Below, piece after piece: positions 34,630 through 44,363 of a stretch of 64,000 bases of DNA. Origin of the DNA: Rhodobacteraceae bacterium F11138. GTDB taxonomy: Bacteria > Pseudomonadota > Alphaproteobacteria > Rhodobacterales > Rhodobacteraceae. A program made the position numbers and the translations under genes. How positions within the stretch are numbered: position 1 is the stretch's first letter; every line of letters starts with the position of its first letter. Location of the stretch: assembly GCA_016521575.1 (NCBI GenBank), contig JAEKDP010000013.1, forward strand, positions 1 through 64,000, read 5' to 3'. Below the pieces are notes generated by a model that saw only the letters and a program-made list of their open reading frames with translations, made no database searches and was not told where the DNA came from.

Positions 34630-36297
34630 ATGCGTGGATTCTACGGCGGTGTGTTCTGGGGCCTCGTGGTCAGCGGCCTTGCCGTGGCGGTGCTGTCGAT
34701 TGTTTCGCCTCTCGCCCCGCCGCCGAAACTGGTGCAGGATGTGCCCGGGGCGACCAGCGACCCGGATCCGCGCGCAGTGCCCGCCACGGGCGGCAGCAGC
34801 GCACCGGACACGCGGGTCAAGGATGGCGCGCGGGCGGTGGCAAGGACCCGCAGCCCCGTTCCGGACAGCCTGAACGGGGTTGGCGCGCCGGTTGCGCCGA
34901 CGACCGGACAGCCCCGGATATCCGGAACCGCCGATCAGCTTGCCGACCCGGCAATGCCGTCGGATCTGTCGGCCCTGCGGCGCTCATCCACCGAAGATGC
35001 GGTTGCCAAACCCCGTCCCGCTGCCCAGGCGCCGGTTGCGCCGGTTCCCGGACATGCGCTGCAACATCCCGTCAGACCGGCGATGGAGCCGACCCCGGCC
35101 CAGACGGTTGCGCCCAAACCGCTGACAACCGCGCAGGGGCCGCAGCGGATCGACCTGCCGGCAATGCAGCCCGAACCCGCGCCTGCCGTCGCTGTGTCAG
35201 GGGGGGGTCCATCGCTGGTCGGCCCGGACGCAGACCCGGCCCCCAGGGCCTCGACCGTCTCGGCTCCGGTTCCGTTTTTGGCACCGGACGGCGCGCCGGT
35301 CCCGGATATCGCCGAACAGCTTGCCGGAGAGCGGCCTGGTGAACCCCAGCCCGTGCGCGGGGACGCTGCGGTCGAGATCGCTCCGATCCAGACCCAGAAA
35401 CCGCCTGCCGCCGCGCCCCCGGATCAAAACCCGGTGTCCGATCCTGAGCCCGACGCCGGGCAGCGCGATGCCCGCGCGCCCTTGGTGCCGTCCATCGCGC
35501 CCCTGCCGCAAGCCGGGATCGACACCGATGGCCCGCGCGCCATCCTGGGCAAACGGGTTTTGCCGCTGACCGAACGCGCCCCTGCCAACCCGGTTTCAAA
35601 CGGCGCGCCGTCCGGCATTCCGCCCTTGCAGGAATTCGCCACTCTTTTCGAGGCACCCGCCGAGAAGCCGTTGATGGCCATTGTGCTGATCGACGACACG
35701 GGTTCCGTCGACCCGGCGGTTCTGGCGGCCTTTCCCTATCCGCTGAGCATCGCGGTCGATCCGGCCACCCCCGACGCGGCCGACATAATGGCCAGGCACC
35801 GGGCGGCGGGTTTCGAGATCCTGTCGCTGGTCGATCTGCCCGCAGGCGCCACCGCGCAGGATGTCGAAATCACGCTGAGCGCCGGATTCGATACCCTGAC
35901 GCAGGCAGTTGGGGTGCTGGAAGGGCCGGGCAGCGGGTTGCAGGGCAACCGTCACCTGTCCGGGCAGGTGGCGGACTTCATCAGAAGCACCGGGCGTGGC
36001 ATGGTCATGCAGGCTGGCGGCCTGAATGCGGCCTACAAGCTGGCGCGGCGCACCCATGTCCCCGCCGCGCTGGTGTTTCGCGATCTGGACGCGGACGCCC
36101 CGCCCCCGGAAGTCATGCGCCGATATCTGGATCAGGGGGCGTTGCGTGCCGGTCAGCAGGGCTGGGTGGTGATGCTGGGACGCCTGCGCCCGGACACGTT
36201 GCGCGTTCTGGCGCAATGGGGCGTGCAGGATGGCGGCACGCGCGTGGCATTGGCCCCGATCTCGGCCGTGTTGCAAAGGTCCGTGACGCAGGACTGA
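34630..36297 (+). CDS. Divergent polysaccharide deacetylase (YibQ/DUF610-like), long proline-rich linker
   Basis: 555 residues. One N-terminal membrane anchor (WGLVVSGLAVAVLSIVSPLA, residues about 10-29) is followed by about 320 residues very rich in Pro, Ala and charged residues, probably disordered. The last 210 residues form the divergent polysaccharide deacetylase domain (PLMAIVLIDDTGSVDPAVL; FPYPLSIAVDPATPDAADIM; LSLVDLPAGATAQDVEITLS). The domain is thought to act on or bind cell-wall polymers in the periplasm, but its activity is unproven. It shares a stop-codon hairpin with convergent trpE. Confidence 0.85.
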   Translation: MRGFYGGVFWGLVVSGLAVAVLSIVSPLAPPPKLVQDVPGATSDPDPRAVPATGGSSAPDTRVKDGARAVARTRSPVPDSLNGVGAPVAPTTGQPRISGTADQLADPAMPSDLSALRRSSTEDAVAKPRPAAQAPVAPVPGHALQHPVRPAMEPTPAQTVAPKPLTTAQGPQRIDLPAMQPEPAPAVAVSGGGPSLVGPDADPAPRASTVSAPVPFLAPDGAPVPDIAEQLAGERPGEPQPVRGDAAVEIAPIQTQKPPAAAPPDQNPVSDPEPDAGQRDARAPLVPSIAPLPQAGIDTDGPRAILGKRVLPLTERAPANPVSNGAPSGIPPLQEFATLFEAPAEKPLMAIVLIDDTGSVDPAVLAAFPYPLSIAVDPATPDAADIMARHRAAGFEILSLVDLPAGATAQDVEITLSAGFDTLTQAVGVLEGPGSGLQGNRHLSGQVADFIRSTGRGMVMQAGGLNAAYKLARRTHVPAALVFRDLDADAPPPEVMRRYLDQGALRAGQQGWVVMLGRLRPDTLRVLAQWGVQDGGTRVALAPISAVLQRSVTQD

Positions 36298-36319
36298 CCC
36301 CGTTCGGGCCGTGGGGTCA
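36295..36319. terminator. Shared hairpin spanning both stop codons of convergent genes
   Basis: TGACCCC (36295-36301) pairs with GGGGTCA (36313-36319). The left arm begins with the stop of the deacetylase-like gene and the right arm contains the complement of the trpE stop. The two 3' ends therefore form one 7-bp stem with an 11-nt loop. No T tract follows. Confidence 0.55.
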
Positions 36320-37828
36320 GCGATTGCCGTTGCCGGTGAACCGGGCCGCATCGGCGGCGGCGCGGCGGATGGCGTTGGATTTGTGCACCGTTTCCTGGTA
36401 CTCGGCCTCGGGGTCGCTGTCATAGACCACACCGCCCCCGGCCTGAATATAAAGTTTGCGGTCCTGCACCACAGCGGTGCGCAGGGCGATGCACATGTCC
36501 ATGTCGCCGCCCGCAGAAAAATACCCCACGCCGCCGCCATAAATGCCGCGTTTCTCGGGTTCCAGTTCGTCGATGATCTCCATCGCGCGAACCTTGGGCG
36601 CGCCCGAAACGGTCCCGGCGGGCATTCCGGCAAAGAACGCGTCCAGCGCGTCCTTGTCTTCGGCCAGCTCGCCGACCACGTTGGACACGATGTGCATGAC
36701 ATGGCTGTAGCGTTCGATGATGAATTGCTCTGTCGGGCGCACGGTGCCGATCTTGCTGACCCGTCCGGTATCGTTGCGCCCCAGATCCAGCAGCATGAGA
36801 TGCTCGGCCAGTTCTTTCTTGTCGGCCAGAAGATCGGCTTCAAGCGCGCGATCCTCTTCCGGTGTCGCGCCGCGTGGGCGGGTGCCGGCGATGGGTCGGA
36901 TCGTGACTTCGTCGCCAAACACCCGCACCAGAATTTCGGGCGAGGCACCGATCACCTGAAATCCGCCGAAGTTGAAATAGAACATGAAGGGCGACGGGTT
37001 GGTGCGCCGCAGGCTTCGGTATAGCGCAAAGGGCGGCAGCGGAAAGTCCTGCGTCCAGCGTTGGCTGGGCACGACTTGAAAGATGTCCCCGGCGCGGATG
37101 TAGTCCTTGGCGGTCTTTACCGCGGCCTTGTAGCATTCGGGGCTGAAATTGCTGACCGGGGCGGCGATTTCGGCCGCTTCGCCCAGATCGCGGGATTCGG
37201 CGGGCATGGCGCGTTCCAGATCGCGCACCGCATCCATGACCCGCTCAGCGGCCTGGGCATAGGCGGCGCGGGCCGTCTGCCCTTGGCTGACCCAGGCGGG
37301 GGAAACCACGGTGACCTCTCCCTTGACGCCGTCCAGCACGGCCACCACCGAAGGCCGCAGCATGAGCGCATCGGGTAGACCCAGCGGGTCGGGCGGCACG
37401 TCGGGCAGATGTTCCACCAGCCGCACCATGTCATAGCCCAGATAGCCGAACAGCCCGGCGCAGGATTGCGGCAGATCGGCAGGCAGATCGATCCGGCTTT
37501 CGGCGATCAGCGCGCGCAGGGTATCCAGCGGGTTGCCATCCAGAGGCGTGAACCCGTCGGGGTCGAAACGTGCGCTGCGGTTCAGTTCGGACTGTTCGCC
37601 CCGGCAACGCCAGACCAGATCCGGCTTCATGCCGATGATCGAATACCGTCCGCGCACCTCGCCCCCGGTCACGGATTCCAGCATGAACACGTCTTTCTGC
37701 GTGCCGGTCAGTTTCAGCATCAGCGAAACGGGTGTATCCAGATCCGCCGCCAGACGGGTATAGACCACCTGATTCTGCCCGGCCTCGTAGGCAGATGCAA
37801 ACGCGTCAAATTCGGGGGTCAGGGCCAT
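36317..37828 (-). CDS. trpE: Anthranilate synthase component I
   Basis: 503 residues. The N-terminal regulatory region contains the FMLESV segment equivalent to the LLES tryptophan-feedback motif. The chorismate-binding domain has RYSHVMHIVSNVVGEL, FFAGMPAGTVSGAPKVRAMEII (split) and RGIYGGGVGYFS. With TrpG it makes anthranilate from chorismate. It starts 13 nt after the PpiD-like gene, so the two are co-transcribed. I see no Trp-rich leader peptide in front of it. Confidence 0.96.
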   Translation of the reverse strand: MALTPEFDAFASAYEAGQNQVVYTRLAADLDTPVSLMLKLTGTQKDVFMLESVTGGEVRGRYSIIGMKPDLVWRCRGEQSELNRSARFDPDGFTPLDGNPLDTLRALIAESRIDLPADLPQSCAGLFGYLGYDMVRLVEHLPDVPPDPLGLPDALMLRPSVVAVLDGVKGEVTVVSPAWVSQGQTARAAYAQAAERVMDAVRDLERAMPAESRDLGEAAEIAAPVSNFSPECYKAAVKTAKDYIRAGDIFQVVPSQRWTQDFPLPPFALYRSLRRTNPSPFMFYFNFGGFQVIGASPEILVRVFGDEVTIRPIAGTRPRGATPEEDRALEADLLADKKELAEHLMLLDLGRNDTGRVSKIGTVRPTEQFIIERYSHVMHIVSNVVGELAEDKDALDAFFAGMPAGTVSGAPKVRAMEIIDELEPEKRGIYGGGVGYFSAGGDMDMCIALRTAVVQDRKLYIQAGGGVVYDSDPEAEYQETVHKSNAIRRAAADAARFTGNGNR

Positions 37829-37840
37829 GATGCGCCGCCT

Positions 37841-39685
37841 TTACTGGAAACTGGCCTGTACCGCGTTCACGGCCTGCTGATCGATCTGCGGTTTGGACCG
37901 GACCTGAACGTCGCGGGCATAGGCCTGAAACAGCGCCTGCGCCAGCGCCTGATCCAGCTGCGCGGCAATCGCCGTGCGCATCTGGGTCAGCTTGGGGGTA
38001 TCGGCGGGCGGCAGGGTGTCGTCCAGACGGACCAGAACGACGGACCCATCGCCGCTGACAACGCGCAACTCTCCCGGAGTCATCTCGAACACCTGGTTCA
38101 TGAAATCCGCAGGGGTACCATCCAGAAACGCGGTGCGGGTCAATCCGTTCTCGACCCGGAAAGACAGGCCCGTTTCGGCCAGGTCCGGTGTTTCCTCAAG
38201 CTGTGCCATCACCGCCTCGGCGCGCGCTTTCAGCGCGGCTTCGGTCTGCTCTTGCGTCCAGGCCGCGACAACGCGGTCGCGGGCGGCATCAAACGGTTCG
38301 GGCCGAACCGGCAGGGTTTCATTCAGGCGCATCGCAAAGATGCTGCCGTCCTCGGCAAAGGTCACTTCGGGGAAATCGTCCTGGCTGACCGCGGCGGCGG
38401 CTTCGCGAAAGGCGATATGGGCGGCGACACCCTGATCGGACCCGTCGGTCCAGTCGATCTGACCCAGGGTCACGTCGGTTTCATCCGCCAGTTCCTCCAG
38501 CGTGGCCCCACCGGCCAGCAGGTCGTCGATGTTTTCGGCACGGGTTTCGATCAGGCGGCGGGCGCGGTCTCCGGCCAGTTCGGCCTCAAGCTCTTGGCGG
38601 GCGTCCTCGAAACTGGTGGTGCGCGCCTCGAGCACGCCGTTGACGCGAAACAAGGCAGACCCCAGCGGCGAGGCCAGCGGACCGACCACATCCCCCACCT
38701 GGGCGGCGAATACATCGTCGGCCGCTTCGCCCAGATCGTCGCGGGTGACATCGCCCAGATCGATGTCGGCCAAGGCCAGACCACGCTGTTCGACCAACGT
38801 TTCAAAAGTCGCTCCGCCCACTTCCAGCTGCGCCTTGGCGTTGGACGCGGCGGCCACGTCGGGAAACACCAGGCGTTCGACCAGGCGCCGCTCGGGCAGG
38901 TCATATTCGGCGCTGCGACTGTCGTACAGATCCTGCAGGGCCGATTCGTCAACTTCCACCTGATCCAGGATCATTTCCGGGGTCAGCAGCACATAGGTCA
39001 GCTGTTTGGTTTCCGGCAGCGTGAACATGTCCGGATGCGCGTCATAATAGGTGCGCAACTCTTCCGGGGTGGGGGCCGGGATCGGGTTTTCCAGATCCGC
39101 TTCCGTCAAGGCGGCCCAGGCAAAACTGCGGCGCGCGGCGACATAATCGGTCAAGGTCTCGGTCAGCACGTCCGGCATCCGGGCACCGGATACGATCGCC
39201 CCCTGCACCAGCGTGCGCGCGGATTCGGCCCGCAGGTCGTTTTCGAACTCGGTTTCCTCGATTCCGGCCTGATTCAGTGCAAACCGATAGGTTTCACGGT
39301 CGAACTTGCCGTCGATGCCCTTGAATGCGTCAATCTTCAGAATTTCCTTTTGCAGGTTCGCATCCCCGATCGACAGGCCCATTTCGGCAACTTCGTTGTC
39401 CAGCGAAGCCAGCGCCACAAGACGCGACAGAACCGCCTGGTCCAGCCCCAGGACCTGGACCTGGGACATCGGCAGGGCCTCACCCGTCTGCGCTTCGTAC
39501 GTGCGGATTTCGCGTTGCAATTCGCGGGCATAGGCGTCAACGCTGATGGTCTGGTCGCCAACGTGTCCGATGGTCCGCACGGTGCCGCTGAGATTGGTGG
39601 CGCCAAAGCCGGCCAGCCCGACGATCAGCAGTGCCAGGATGATCCAGACAAAGGTCTTGGAGAAACTTTTTACACCTGCGGCCAT
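37841..39685 (-). CDS. PpiD-like periplasmic folding chaperone (SurA_N / rotamase)
   Basis: 614 residues. It has one N-terminal membrane anchor (TFVWIILALLIVGLAGFGAT, residues about 10-29), a SurA-N-like helical domain (VDAYARELQREIRTYEAQTG) and rotamase-like repeats (TFAEDGSIFAMRLNE; LRVVSGDGSVVLVRLDDTL). It is a membrane-anchored chaperone at the Sec exit. The parvulin domain seems degenerate, as in E. coli PpiD. Its place directly before trpE is common in this group. The gene name is withheld because assignment is by architecture. Confidence 0.85.
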   Translation of the reverse strand: MAAGVKSFSKTFVWIILALLIVGLAGFGATNLSGTVRTIGHVGDQTISVDAYARELQREIRTYEAQTGEALPMSQVQVLGLDQAVLSRLVALASLDNEVAEMGLSIGDANLQKEILKIDAFKGIDGKFDRETYRFALNQAGIEETEFENDLRAESARTLVQGAIVSGARMPDVLTETLTDYVAARRSFAWAALTEADLENPIPAPTPEELRTYYDAHPDMFTLPETKQLTYVLLTPEMILDQVEVDESALQDLYDSRSAEYDLPERRLVERLVFPDVAAASNAKAQLEVGGATFETLVEQRGLALADIDLGDVTRDDLGEAADDVFAAQVGDVVGPLASPLGSALFRVNGVLEARTTSFEDARQELEAELAGDRARRLIETRAENIDDLLAGGATLEELADETDVTLGQIDWTDGSDQGVAAHIAFREAAAAVSQDDFPEVTFAEDGSIFAMRLNETLPVRPEPFDAARDRVVAAWTQEQTEAALKARAEAVMAQLEETPDLAETGLSFRVENGLTRTAFLDGTPADFMNQVFEMTPGELRVVSGDGSVVLVRLDDTLPPADTPKLTQMRTAIAAQLDQALAQALFQAYARDVQVRSKPQIDQQAVNAVQASFQ

Positions 39686-39772
39686 GATACCCCCTGATTT
39701 GGCATGTGCTGCCCTGATTTTCGCCGCCTTGTCTACGACGCGCGCTTTTGGGGGGCAAGCCGTGAAGCGTCC

Positions 39773-40948
39773 CTAGGGGCGCAACCCCGACAGGCGTTGA
39801 AACAGGGTTGCGATGCCGGGCCGGTCCAGGTTTGCAAAAGCGATGCGCAGGTGGCGTTCGCCGGGGCGGTCGCCGGCAGGTGCGAACATGCTGCCGGGCA
39901 GGGCCAGCACGCTGGCCTCGCGCAATATCATGCGGGCCAGGTCATCCGACGTCATGTCGAACGGGTGTTTGAGATAGGCGAAATAGGCCCCCAGCCCCGC
40001 CAGTTCCCAGCCCTGATCGGCCAGCTGCGGAAATCCGTCCTTAATGGCGGCGCGGCGGGCCAGGATTTCGACCCGTTCCGCCGCCAGCCAGTCCTGCAGG
40101 TTGCGGATGCCCCAAAGGGCGGCGTGTTGCCCGACCTGGGCCGGGCAGATGGTGACTGTATCCAGAAATTTTTCGACCTCGGGCATCAGATCGTCCGAGG
40201 TCAGCAAGGCCCCGACCCTGTGCCCCGTCAGCCGATACGCCTTGGAAAAGGAATACAGATGCAGCAGGGTCTGATCCCAGTCCGGATCGGTGAACAGATC
40301 ATGCGCCGCCCCCGAGCGGCTGTCGAAATCGCGATAGGTTTCGTCGATCAGCAACTTCAACCCATGGGATCTGGCCAGCTCATAGAAGGTCCGGACCAGT
40401 TCGGCCGGGTATTCCGCCCCGGTGGGGTTGTTGGGCGTGACAAGCACGATGGCGCGCGTGCGTTCAGAGATCAGCGCAGCGGCCTGTTCGGGATCGGGCA
40501 GCATGTCGGCCTGCACCGGCAAGGGCACGGTGTGAACCCCGGCCATGTCCAGCCACATCTTGTGATTGAAATACCAGGGCGTCGGCAGAATGATCTCGTC
40601 GCCTTCGCCGGTCAGGGCGGCGATCGCCGCGGCAAAGGCCTGATTGCATCCCGAGGTGATCGCCACTTGTGGCGGGCGTATGCTGCCGCCGTACAGGCGT
40701 GAAACCTGCGCGGCGAGTTCATCGCGCAATTCGGGCAGCCCCAGCACCGGGCCATACAGATGCGTTTCGTCATTGCTCAGGATCGACTCGGCGATGGCCT
40801 GCCGCAATTGCAGCGGCGGCGGAGCCAGAGGAGCGGCCTGTGACACCAAAAGCAGCGGACGGTCCGCCGGATGATCGAGACCGTCCAGCCAGGCGCGGGT
40901 TTCGACGATGGGGGATTGAAACGTGGATCGCGTGCGGCTGCGTGTCAT
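39773..40948 (-). CDS. PLP-dependent aminotransferase class I/II
   Basis: 391 residues, fold type I. It has TSGCNQAFAAAIAALTGEGDEI, TPNNPTGAEYP, the cofactor lysine in LYSFSKAYRLTGHRVG, and a C-terminal Arg region (GERHLRIAFANLD). It probably acts on aspartate, aromatic or branched amino acids; the substrate cannot be told from sequence. A poorly related paralogue lies at 53130-54323. It stands in a minus-strand group with gpt, the LysE exporter and fabI upstream. Confidence 0.88.
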   Translation of the reverse strand: MTRSRTRSTFQSPIVETRAWLDGLDHPADRPLLLVSQAAPLAPPPLQLRQAIAESILSNDETHLYGPVLGLPELRDELAAQVSRLYGGSIRPPQVAITSGCNQAFAAAIAALTGEGDEIILPTPWYFNHKMWLDMAGVHTVPLPVQADMLPDPEQAAALISERTRAIVLVTPNNPTGAEYPAELVRTFYELARSHGLKLLIDETYRDFDSRSGAAHDLFTDPDWDQTLLHLYSFSKAYRLTGHRVGALLTSDDLMPEVEKFLDTVTICPAQVGQHAALWGIRNLQDWLAAERVEILARRAAIKDGFPQLADQGWELAGLGAYFAYLKHPFDMTSDDLARMILREASVLALPGSMFAPAGDRPGERHLRIAFANLDRPGIATLFQRLSGLRP

Positions 40949-40995
40949 GGCGAAACCTCTGGGAAATGGGGTGTGTCCGGATAATCCCGCCGGGG

Positions 40996-41535
40996 TCAGT
41001 CGGTTCCCCGATAGGGTTCGACATATTGCAGGGCCATGTCCCAGGGAAAGAAGATCCAGGTGTCCTGGCTGACCTCGGTGATGAAGGTGTCGACCATCGG
41101 GCGGCCCTTGGGCTTGGCGTAGACCGTGGCGAAATGCGCCTTGGGGAACATCGCGCGCACGACCTCCAGCGTCTTGCCGCTGTCCACCAGGTCGTCGACG
41201 ATCAGAATGCCGGTGCCGTCGCCCATCAACGCGGCGTCTGGCGATTTCAGCACCTTGGCCTCGGACTGGGCCTGGTGGTCGTAGGATTTGATGCTGATGG
41301 TATCGACGGTGCGGATATCCAGTTCACGGCTTACGATCATCGCCGGGGCCATGCCGCCGCGTGTAATCGCCACGACGGCACGCCAGCCGCCATTGTCGGG
41401 GCCTTCGCCATCCAGCCGCCAGGCCAGCGCACGACTGTCGCGATGGATCTGGTCCCAGCTGATATGAAACCCTTTTTCATGCGGCAGGCGGCCGGCGTCC
41501 TTGTCGGATTTCTTGCCGGTTTCATTTACGGTCAT
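40996..41535 (-). CDS. gpt: Xanthine (guanine) phosphoribosyltransferase
   Basis: 179 residues. The type I PRTase fold has [16 protein letters not shown] and the PRPP loop [18 protein letters not shown]. The length is slightly above E. coli Gpt and typical for alphaproteobacteria. It salvages xanthine and guanine to XMP and GMP. 15 nt separate it from the upstream LysE gene, suggesting co-transcription. Confidence 0.93.
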   Translation of the reverse strand: MTVNETGKKSDKDAGRLPHEKGFHISWDQIHRDSRALAWRLDGEGPDNGGWRAVVAITRGGMAPAMIVSRELDIRTVDTISIKSYDHQAQSEAKVLKSPDAALMGDGTGILIVDDLVDSGKTLEVVRAMFPKAHFATVYAKPKGRPMVDTFITEVSQDTWIFFPWDMALQYVEPYRGTD

Positions 41536-41550
41536 GGGGCACCTCTCGGG

Positions 41551-42153
41551 TCAGGGGGTCAGCATCAGCCGCAAGCCAAGTGCCCCCAGAACGGCGGCGG
41601 CGGCGCGGTCCAGAACGGTCTTGGCATCCAGATAAACGCGGCGGGCGGGGCCGGTGGACAGCAACAGGGCAAAGGCGGTGTAGACCATCAGTTCGATACA
41701 GAGTTGGTTCAACACGATCACGGCCTTTGCGGCCAGCGTCAGATCGGGCGGGAAAATCACCACCAGCACGGCAGAGGCGAACAGCATCGGCTTGGGGTTT
41801 CCCAGGTTCACCAGCAACCCGGTGCGAAAGGCCCGCCCGCGTGCCGCGGGTGCCTGGGACAGCGGTTTGCGCGCGTTGCACCACATGCTGAAGGCGAGCC
41901 AGATCAGGTACAGTGCGCCGGCGGTCTTGAGCGCGACATAGGCCCAGGGGAACAGCTGGAACGCGATATCCAGCCCCAACAATGCCGCGCCGGTCCAGCA
42001 GGCCGCGATCAGACCCAGGCCTGCGCCCGTGGCGAGCCCGGCGCGCAGCCCTTGTGTCAACGTCATGCGCAAGGCCAGCAACAGGGCGGGGCCGGGGCTG
42101 GCCATGGCGGCCAGAAGCACCAGATTGAACGCGATGAGATGCGTCGCTTCCAC
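41551..42153 (-). CDS. LysE/RhtB-family amino acid exporter
   Basis: 200 residues with about six membrane helices. Family start motif FNLVLLAAMASPGPALLLALRM (GPA-type, split) near residues 9-30, then GLLVNLGNPKPMLFASAVLV. Such proteins export lysine, threonine, homoserine or related compounds; the substrate is unknown. It lies between fabI and gpt with very short gaps. Confidence 0.9.
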   Translation of the reverse strand: MEATHLIAFNLVLLAAMASPGPALLLALRMTLTQGLRAGLATGAGLGLIAACWTGAALLGLDIAFQLFPWAYVALKTAGALYLIWLAFSMWCNARKPLSQAPAARGRAFRTGLLVNLGNPKPMLFASAVLVVIFPPDLTLAAKAVIVLNQLCIELMVYTAFALLLSTGPARRVYLDAKTVLDRAAAAVLGALGLRLMLTP

Positions 42154-42159
42154 CGGAAC

Positions 42160-42966
42160 TCAGCCCTTGGTCATGTCCGGGGCATCGACGGCCTTCATGC
42201 CGACGACATGATACCCCGCATCCACGTGCAGAACCTCGCCGGTGGTGCCGGCCCCCAGATCGGACAGCAGATACAGGGCCGAGCCGCCCACGTCCTGAAT
42301 GGTCACGTTGCGGCGCAGGGGCGAATTGTGTTCGTTCCACTTCATGATATAGCGGAAATCACCGATGCCGCTGGCCGCCAGGGTCTTGATCGGACCGGCC
42401 GAGATCGCATTGACACGGATGCCGTCCTTGCCCAGATCTTCGGCCAGATACCGCACGGATGCCTCCAGCGCCGCCTTGGCGACCCCCATGACATTGTAAT
42501 GCGGCATCACCCGTTCGGCACCGTAATAGGTCAGGGTCAGGCAAGATCCCCCCGGGTTCATCATCTTTTCGGCCTGCGCCACCACGGCGGTAAAGGAGTA
42601 GACCGAGATATCCATGGTCGTCTGGAAATTGCTGCGGCTGGTATCCACATAGCGCCCGCGCAATTCGCCCTTGTCGGAAAAGCCGATGGCATGGACAATG
42701 AAATCCAGCGCGCCCCAGTGTTCCTTGATCTCGGCAAATAGCGCCTTGATCGACGCCTCGTCGCCGACGTCGCACGGCAACACGATCCGGCTGCCCAACT
42801 GTTCCGCCAGCGGATCGACACGTTTCTTCAGGGCATCGCCCTGGTACGAAAACGCCAGTTCGGCCCCGGCATCGGCCAGCGCCTTGGCAATGCCCCAGGC
42901 GATTGACTTGTCATTGGCCAGACCCATGATCAGGCCACGCTTGCCAGCCATCAGCTGATTTGACAT
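42160..42966 (-). CDS. fabI: Enoyl-[acyl-carrier-protein] reductase (NADH) FabI
   Basis: 268 residues. The FabI-type NAD motif GLANDKSIAWGIAKALADAG (residues about 15-34) and the catalytic pair in YYGAERVMPHYNVMGVAKAA (Tyr-x6-Lys) are present. It catalyses the last reduction of each round of fatty-acid elongation. The start ATG at 42966 is preferred over a TTG one codon earlier. It is divergent from pdxH with about 130 nt between them. Confidence 0.95.
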   Translation of the reverse strand: MSNQLMAGKRGLIMGLANDKSIAWGIAKALADAGAELAFSYQGDALKKRVDPLAEQLGSRIVLPCDVGDEASIKALFAEIKEHWGALDFIVHAIGFSDKGELRGRYVDTSRSNFQTTMDISVYSFTAVVAQAEKMMNPGGSCLTLTYYGAERVMPHYNVMGVAKAALEASVRYLAEDLGKDGIRVNAISAGPIKTLAASGIGDFRYIMKWNEHNSPLRRNVTIQDVGGSALYLLSDLGAGTTGEVLHVDAGYHVVGMKAVDAPDMTKG

Positions 42967-43099
42967 CAAGAAACCCTCGCCTTCGCCGCATTCAGGACTT
43001 GACCTTTAGGCGATTGATCTGACTGCATCAAGAGCGGCTGAGAGCGCGGCATCGGCATTTGCCGCTGCGCGACGGATGAATTCAACCCTAGGGGGAGTC

Positions 43100-43705
43100 A
43101 TGAGCGATCGGGATGGAATTTTTGCGGGCGACGACCCGTTCGAAATCGCACGGCGCTGGCTGGCCGAGGCCGAGTCGGTCGAACCGAACGATGCCAACGC
43201 CATGGCGCTCAGCACGGTGGATGCGGACGGGCTGCCCAACGCGCGGATGGTGCTGTTGAAGGATATCGAGCCGGACGGCTTCGTGTTCTACACCAATTAC
43301 GCCAGCACCAAGGCGCAAGAGCTGGATGGCGCGGGCAAGGCGGCGTTTGTGATGCACTGGAAATCGCTGCGCCGCCAGATCCGGGTGCGCGGCGCAATCA
43401 CCAGGGAAGACGGGCCGCAGGCGGACGCATATTATGCCTCGCGATCCCTGAAAAGCCGGCTGGGCGCATGGGCGTCAAGACAGTCGCAACCGCTGAGCAG
43501 CCGCGCGGCGTTGATGGCCGAGGTCGCCCGGGTGACCGCACAACATGGCACCCATCCGGCGCGGCCCCCGTTCTGGGGGGGCTACCGGATCACGCCCAGC
43601 CACATCGAGTTCTGGGCAGATGGTGCGTTTCGGTTGCATGACCGCTTTTCGTGGCATAGGGAAGACAGTGGCGAAAAATGGCGCATAACGCGCCTGAGTC
43701 CGTGA
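43100..43705 (+). CDS. pdxH: Pyridoxamine 5'-phosphate oxidase
   Basis: 201 residues from the ATG at 43100 ([15 protein letters not shown]), which has a strong RBS (GGGGGAG). An in-frame ATG at 43076 has none. Family motifs are [33 protein letters not shown] and the end signature W(R/H)RED, here [22 protein letters not shown]-dependent, it makes pyridoxal 5'-phosphate for the many PLP enzymes, including two aminotransferases in this window. Confidence 0.95.
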   Translation: MSDRDGIFAGDDPFEIARRWLAEAESVEPNDANAMALSTVDADGLPNARMVLLKDIEPDGFVFYTNYASTKAQELDGAGKAAFVMHWKSLRRQIRVRGAITREDGPQADAYYASRSLKSRLGAWASRQSQPLSSRAALMAEVARVTAQHGTHPARPPFWGGYRITPSHIEFWADGAFRLHDRFSWHREDSGEKWRITRLSP

Positions 43706-43789
43706 ATTTCACGTCACGCGAAATGCAAAGACCTGAAATATTTGGGCTTTCCCTCGGTGAAATTGGTGCTTAATGTTTGTAACAAACTC

Positions 43790-43809
43790 GTGTAATATAT
43801 CGGTTACAC
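43790..43809. promoter_or_regulatory. Inverted repeat upstream of the cold-shock-domain gene
   Basis: GTGTAA (43790-43795) and TTACAC (43804-43809) form a symmetric pair with an 8-nt centre, 20 nt before the predicted GTG start. The surrounding 40 nt are AT-rich compared with the neighbours. It may be an operator or a 5' UTR hairpin. Confidence 0.45.
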
Positions 43810-43828
43810 TAAACGTGGCGGTTGGCTT

Positions 43829-44362
43829 GTGGCAGACGATTTAAGCAGTATGTATCACGTATGTGGTCAGGTGAAATGGTTCGACCCTGTGAAGGGGTTC
43901 GGCTTCGTTGTGGCTGACGAGGGCGGCCCGGATATTCTGTTGCATGTCAACGTGTTGCGCAATTTCGGGCAAAGTTCGGTCGCTGATGGTGCCGGCATAG
44001 AAGTGGTCACCCACCGCACGGAACGGGGCGTGCAGGCGGTCGAGATCGTCAGCATCACGCCGCCGGAACGCGACGACACGCCGGTCCTTACGGATTTTGC
44101 CGAACTGGATCAGGATGTGTTGCATAACGCACCGTTGGAACCGGCGCGTGTGAAATGGTTCGACAAGGGCAAGGGTTTCGGGTTCGCCAATGTGTTCGGC
44201 CGGTCCGAAGACGTGTTTTTGCACATCGAAGTGTTGCGCCAGTCGGGCCTGTCCGACCTTCAGCCGGGGGAGGCGCTGGCCATGCGCGTGATCGACGGCA
44301 AACGCGGACGGATGGCCGCCGAGGTCATGGCATGGGAATTGGCCATCTCGTTGAACACCTGA
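43829..44362 (+). CDS. Tandem cold-shock-domain protein
   Basis: 177 residues with two CSDs. The first has GQVKWFDPVKGFGFVVAD and DILLHVNVL (residues about 13-40); the second has ARVKWFDKGKGFGFANVF and DVFLHIEVLRQSGL (about 107-140). RNP1 (KGFGF) is intact in both; RNP2 is changed to ILLHV and VFLHI. A linker of about 35 acidic residues separates them. Single-stranded nucleic-acid binding, as RNA chaperone, is expected. Start GTG at 43829, or ATG at 43850. The DUF192 gene follows 1 nt later. Confidence 0.9.
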   Translation: MADDLSSMYHVCGQVKWFDPVKGFGFVVADEGGPDILLHVNVLRNFGQSSVADGAGIEVVTHRTERGVQAVEIVSITPPERDDTPVLTDFAELDQDVLHNAPLEPARVKWFDKGKGFGFANVFGRSEDVFLHIEVLRQSGLSDLQPGEALAMRVIDGKRGRMAAEVMAWELAISLNT

Positions 44363-44363
44363 G

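Noticed and set aside
37409..39697. A 762-codon open frame on the plus strand across trpE and the PpiD-like gene
   Set aside because: Spans two real genes on the other strand and has the composition of a GC-rich shadow frame.
43791..43808. TGT-N12-ACA (PpsR/CrtJ-type) site before the cold-shock-domain gene
   Set aside because: The match is the minimal motif only, no photosynthesis genes are present, and the stronger signal is the GTGTAA/TTACAC symmetry.
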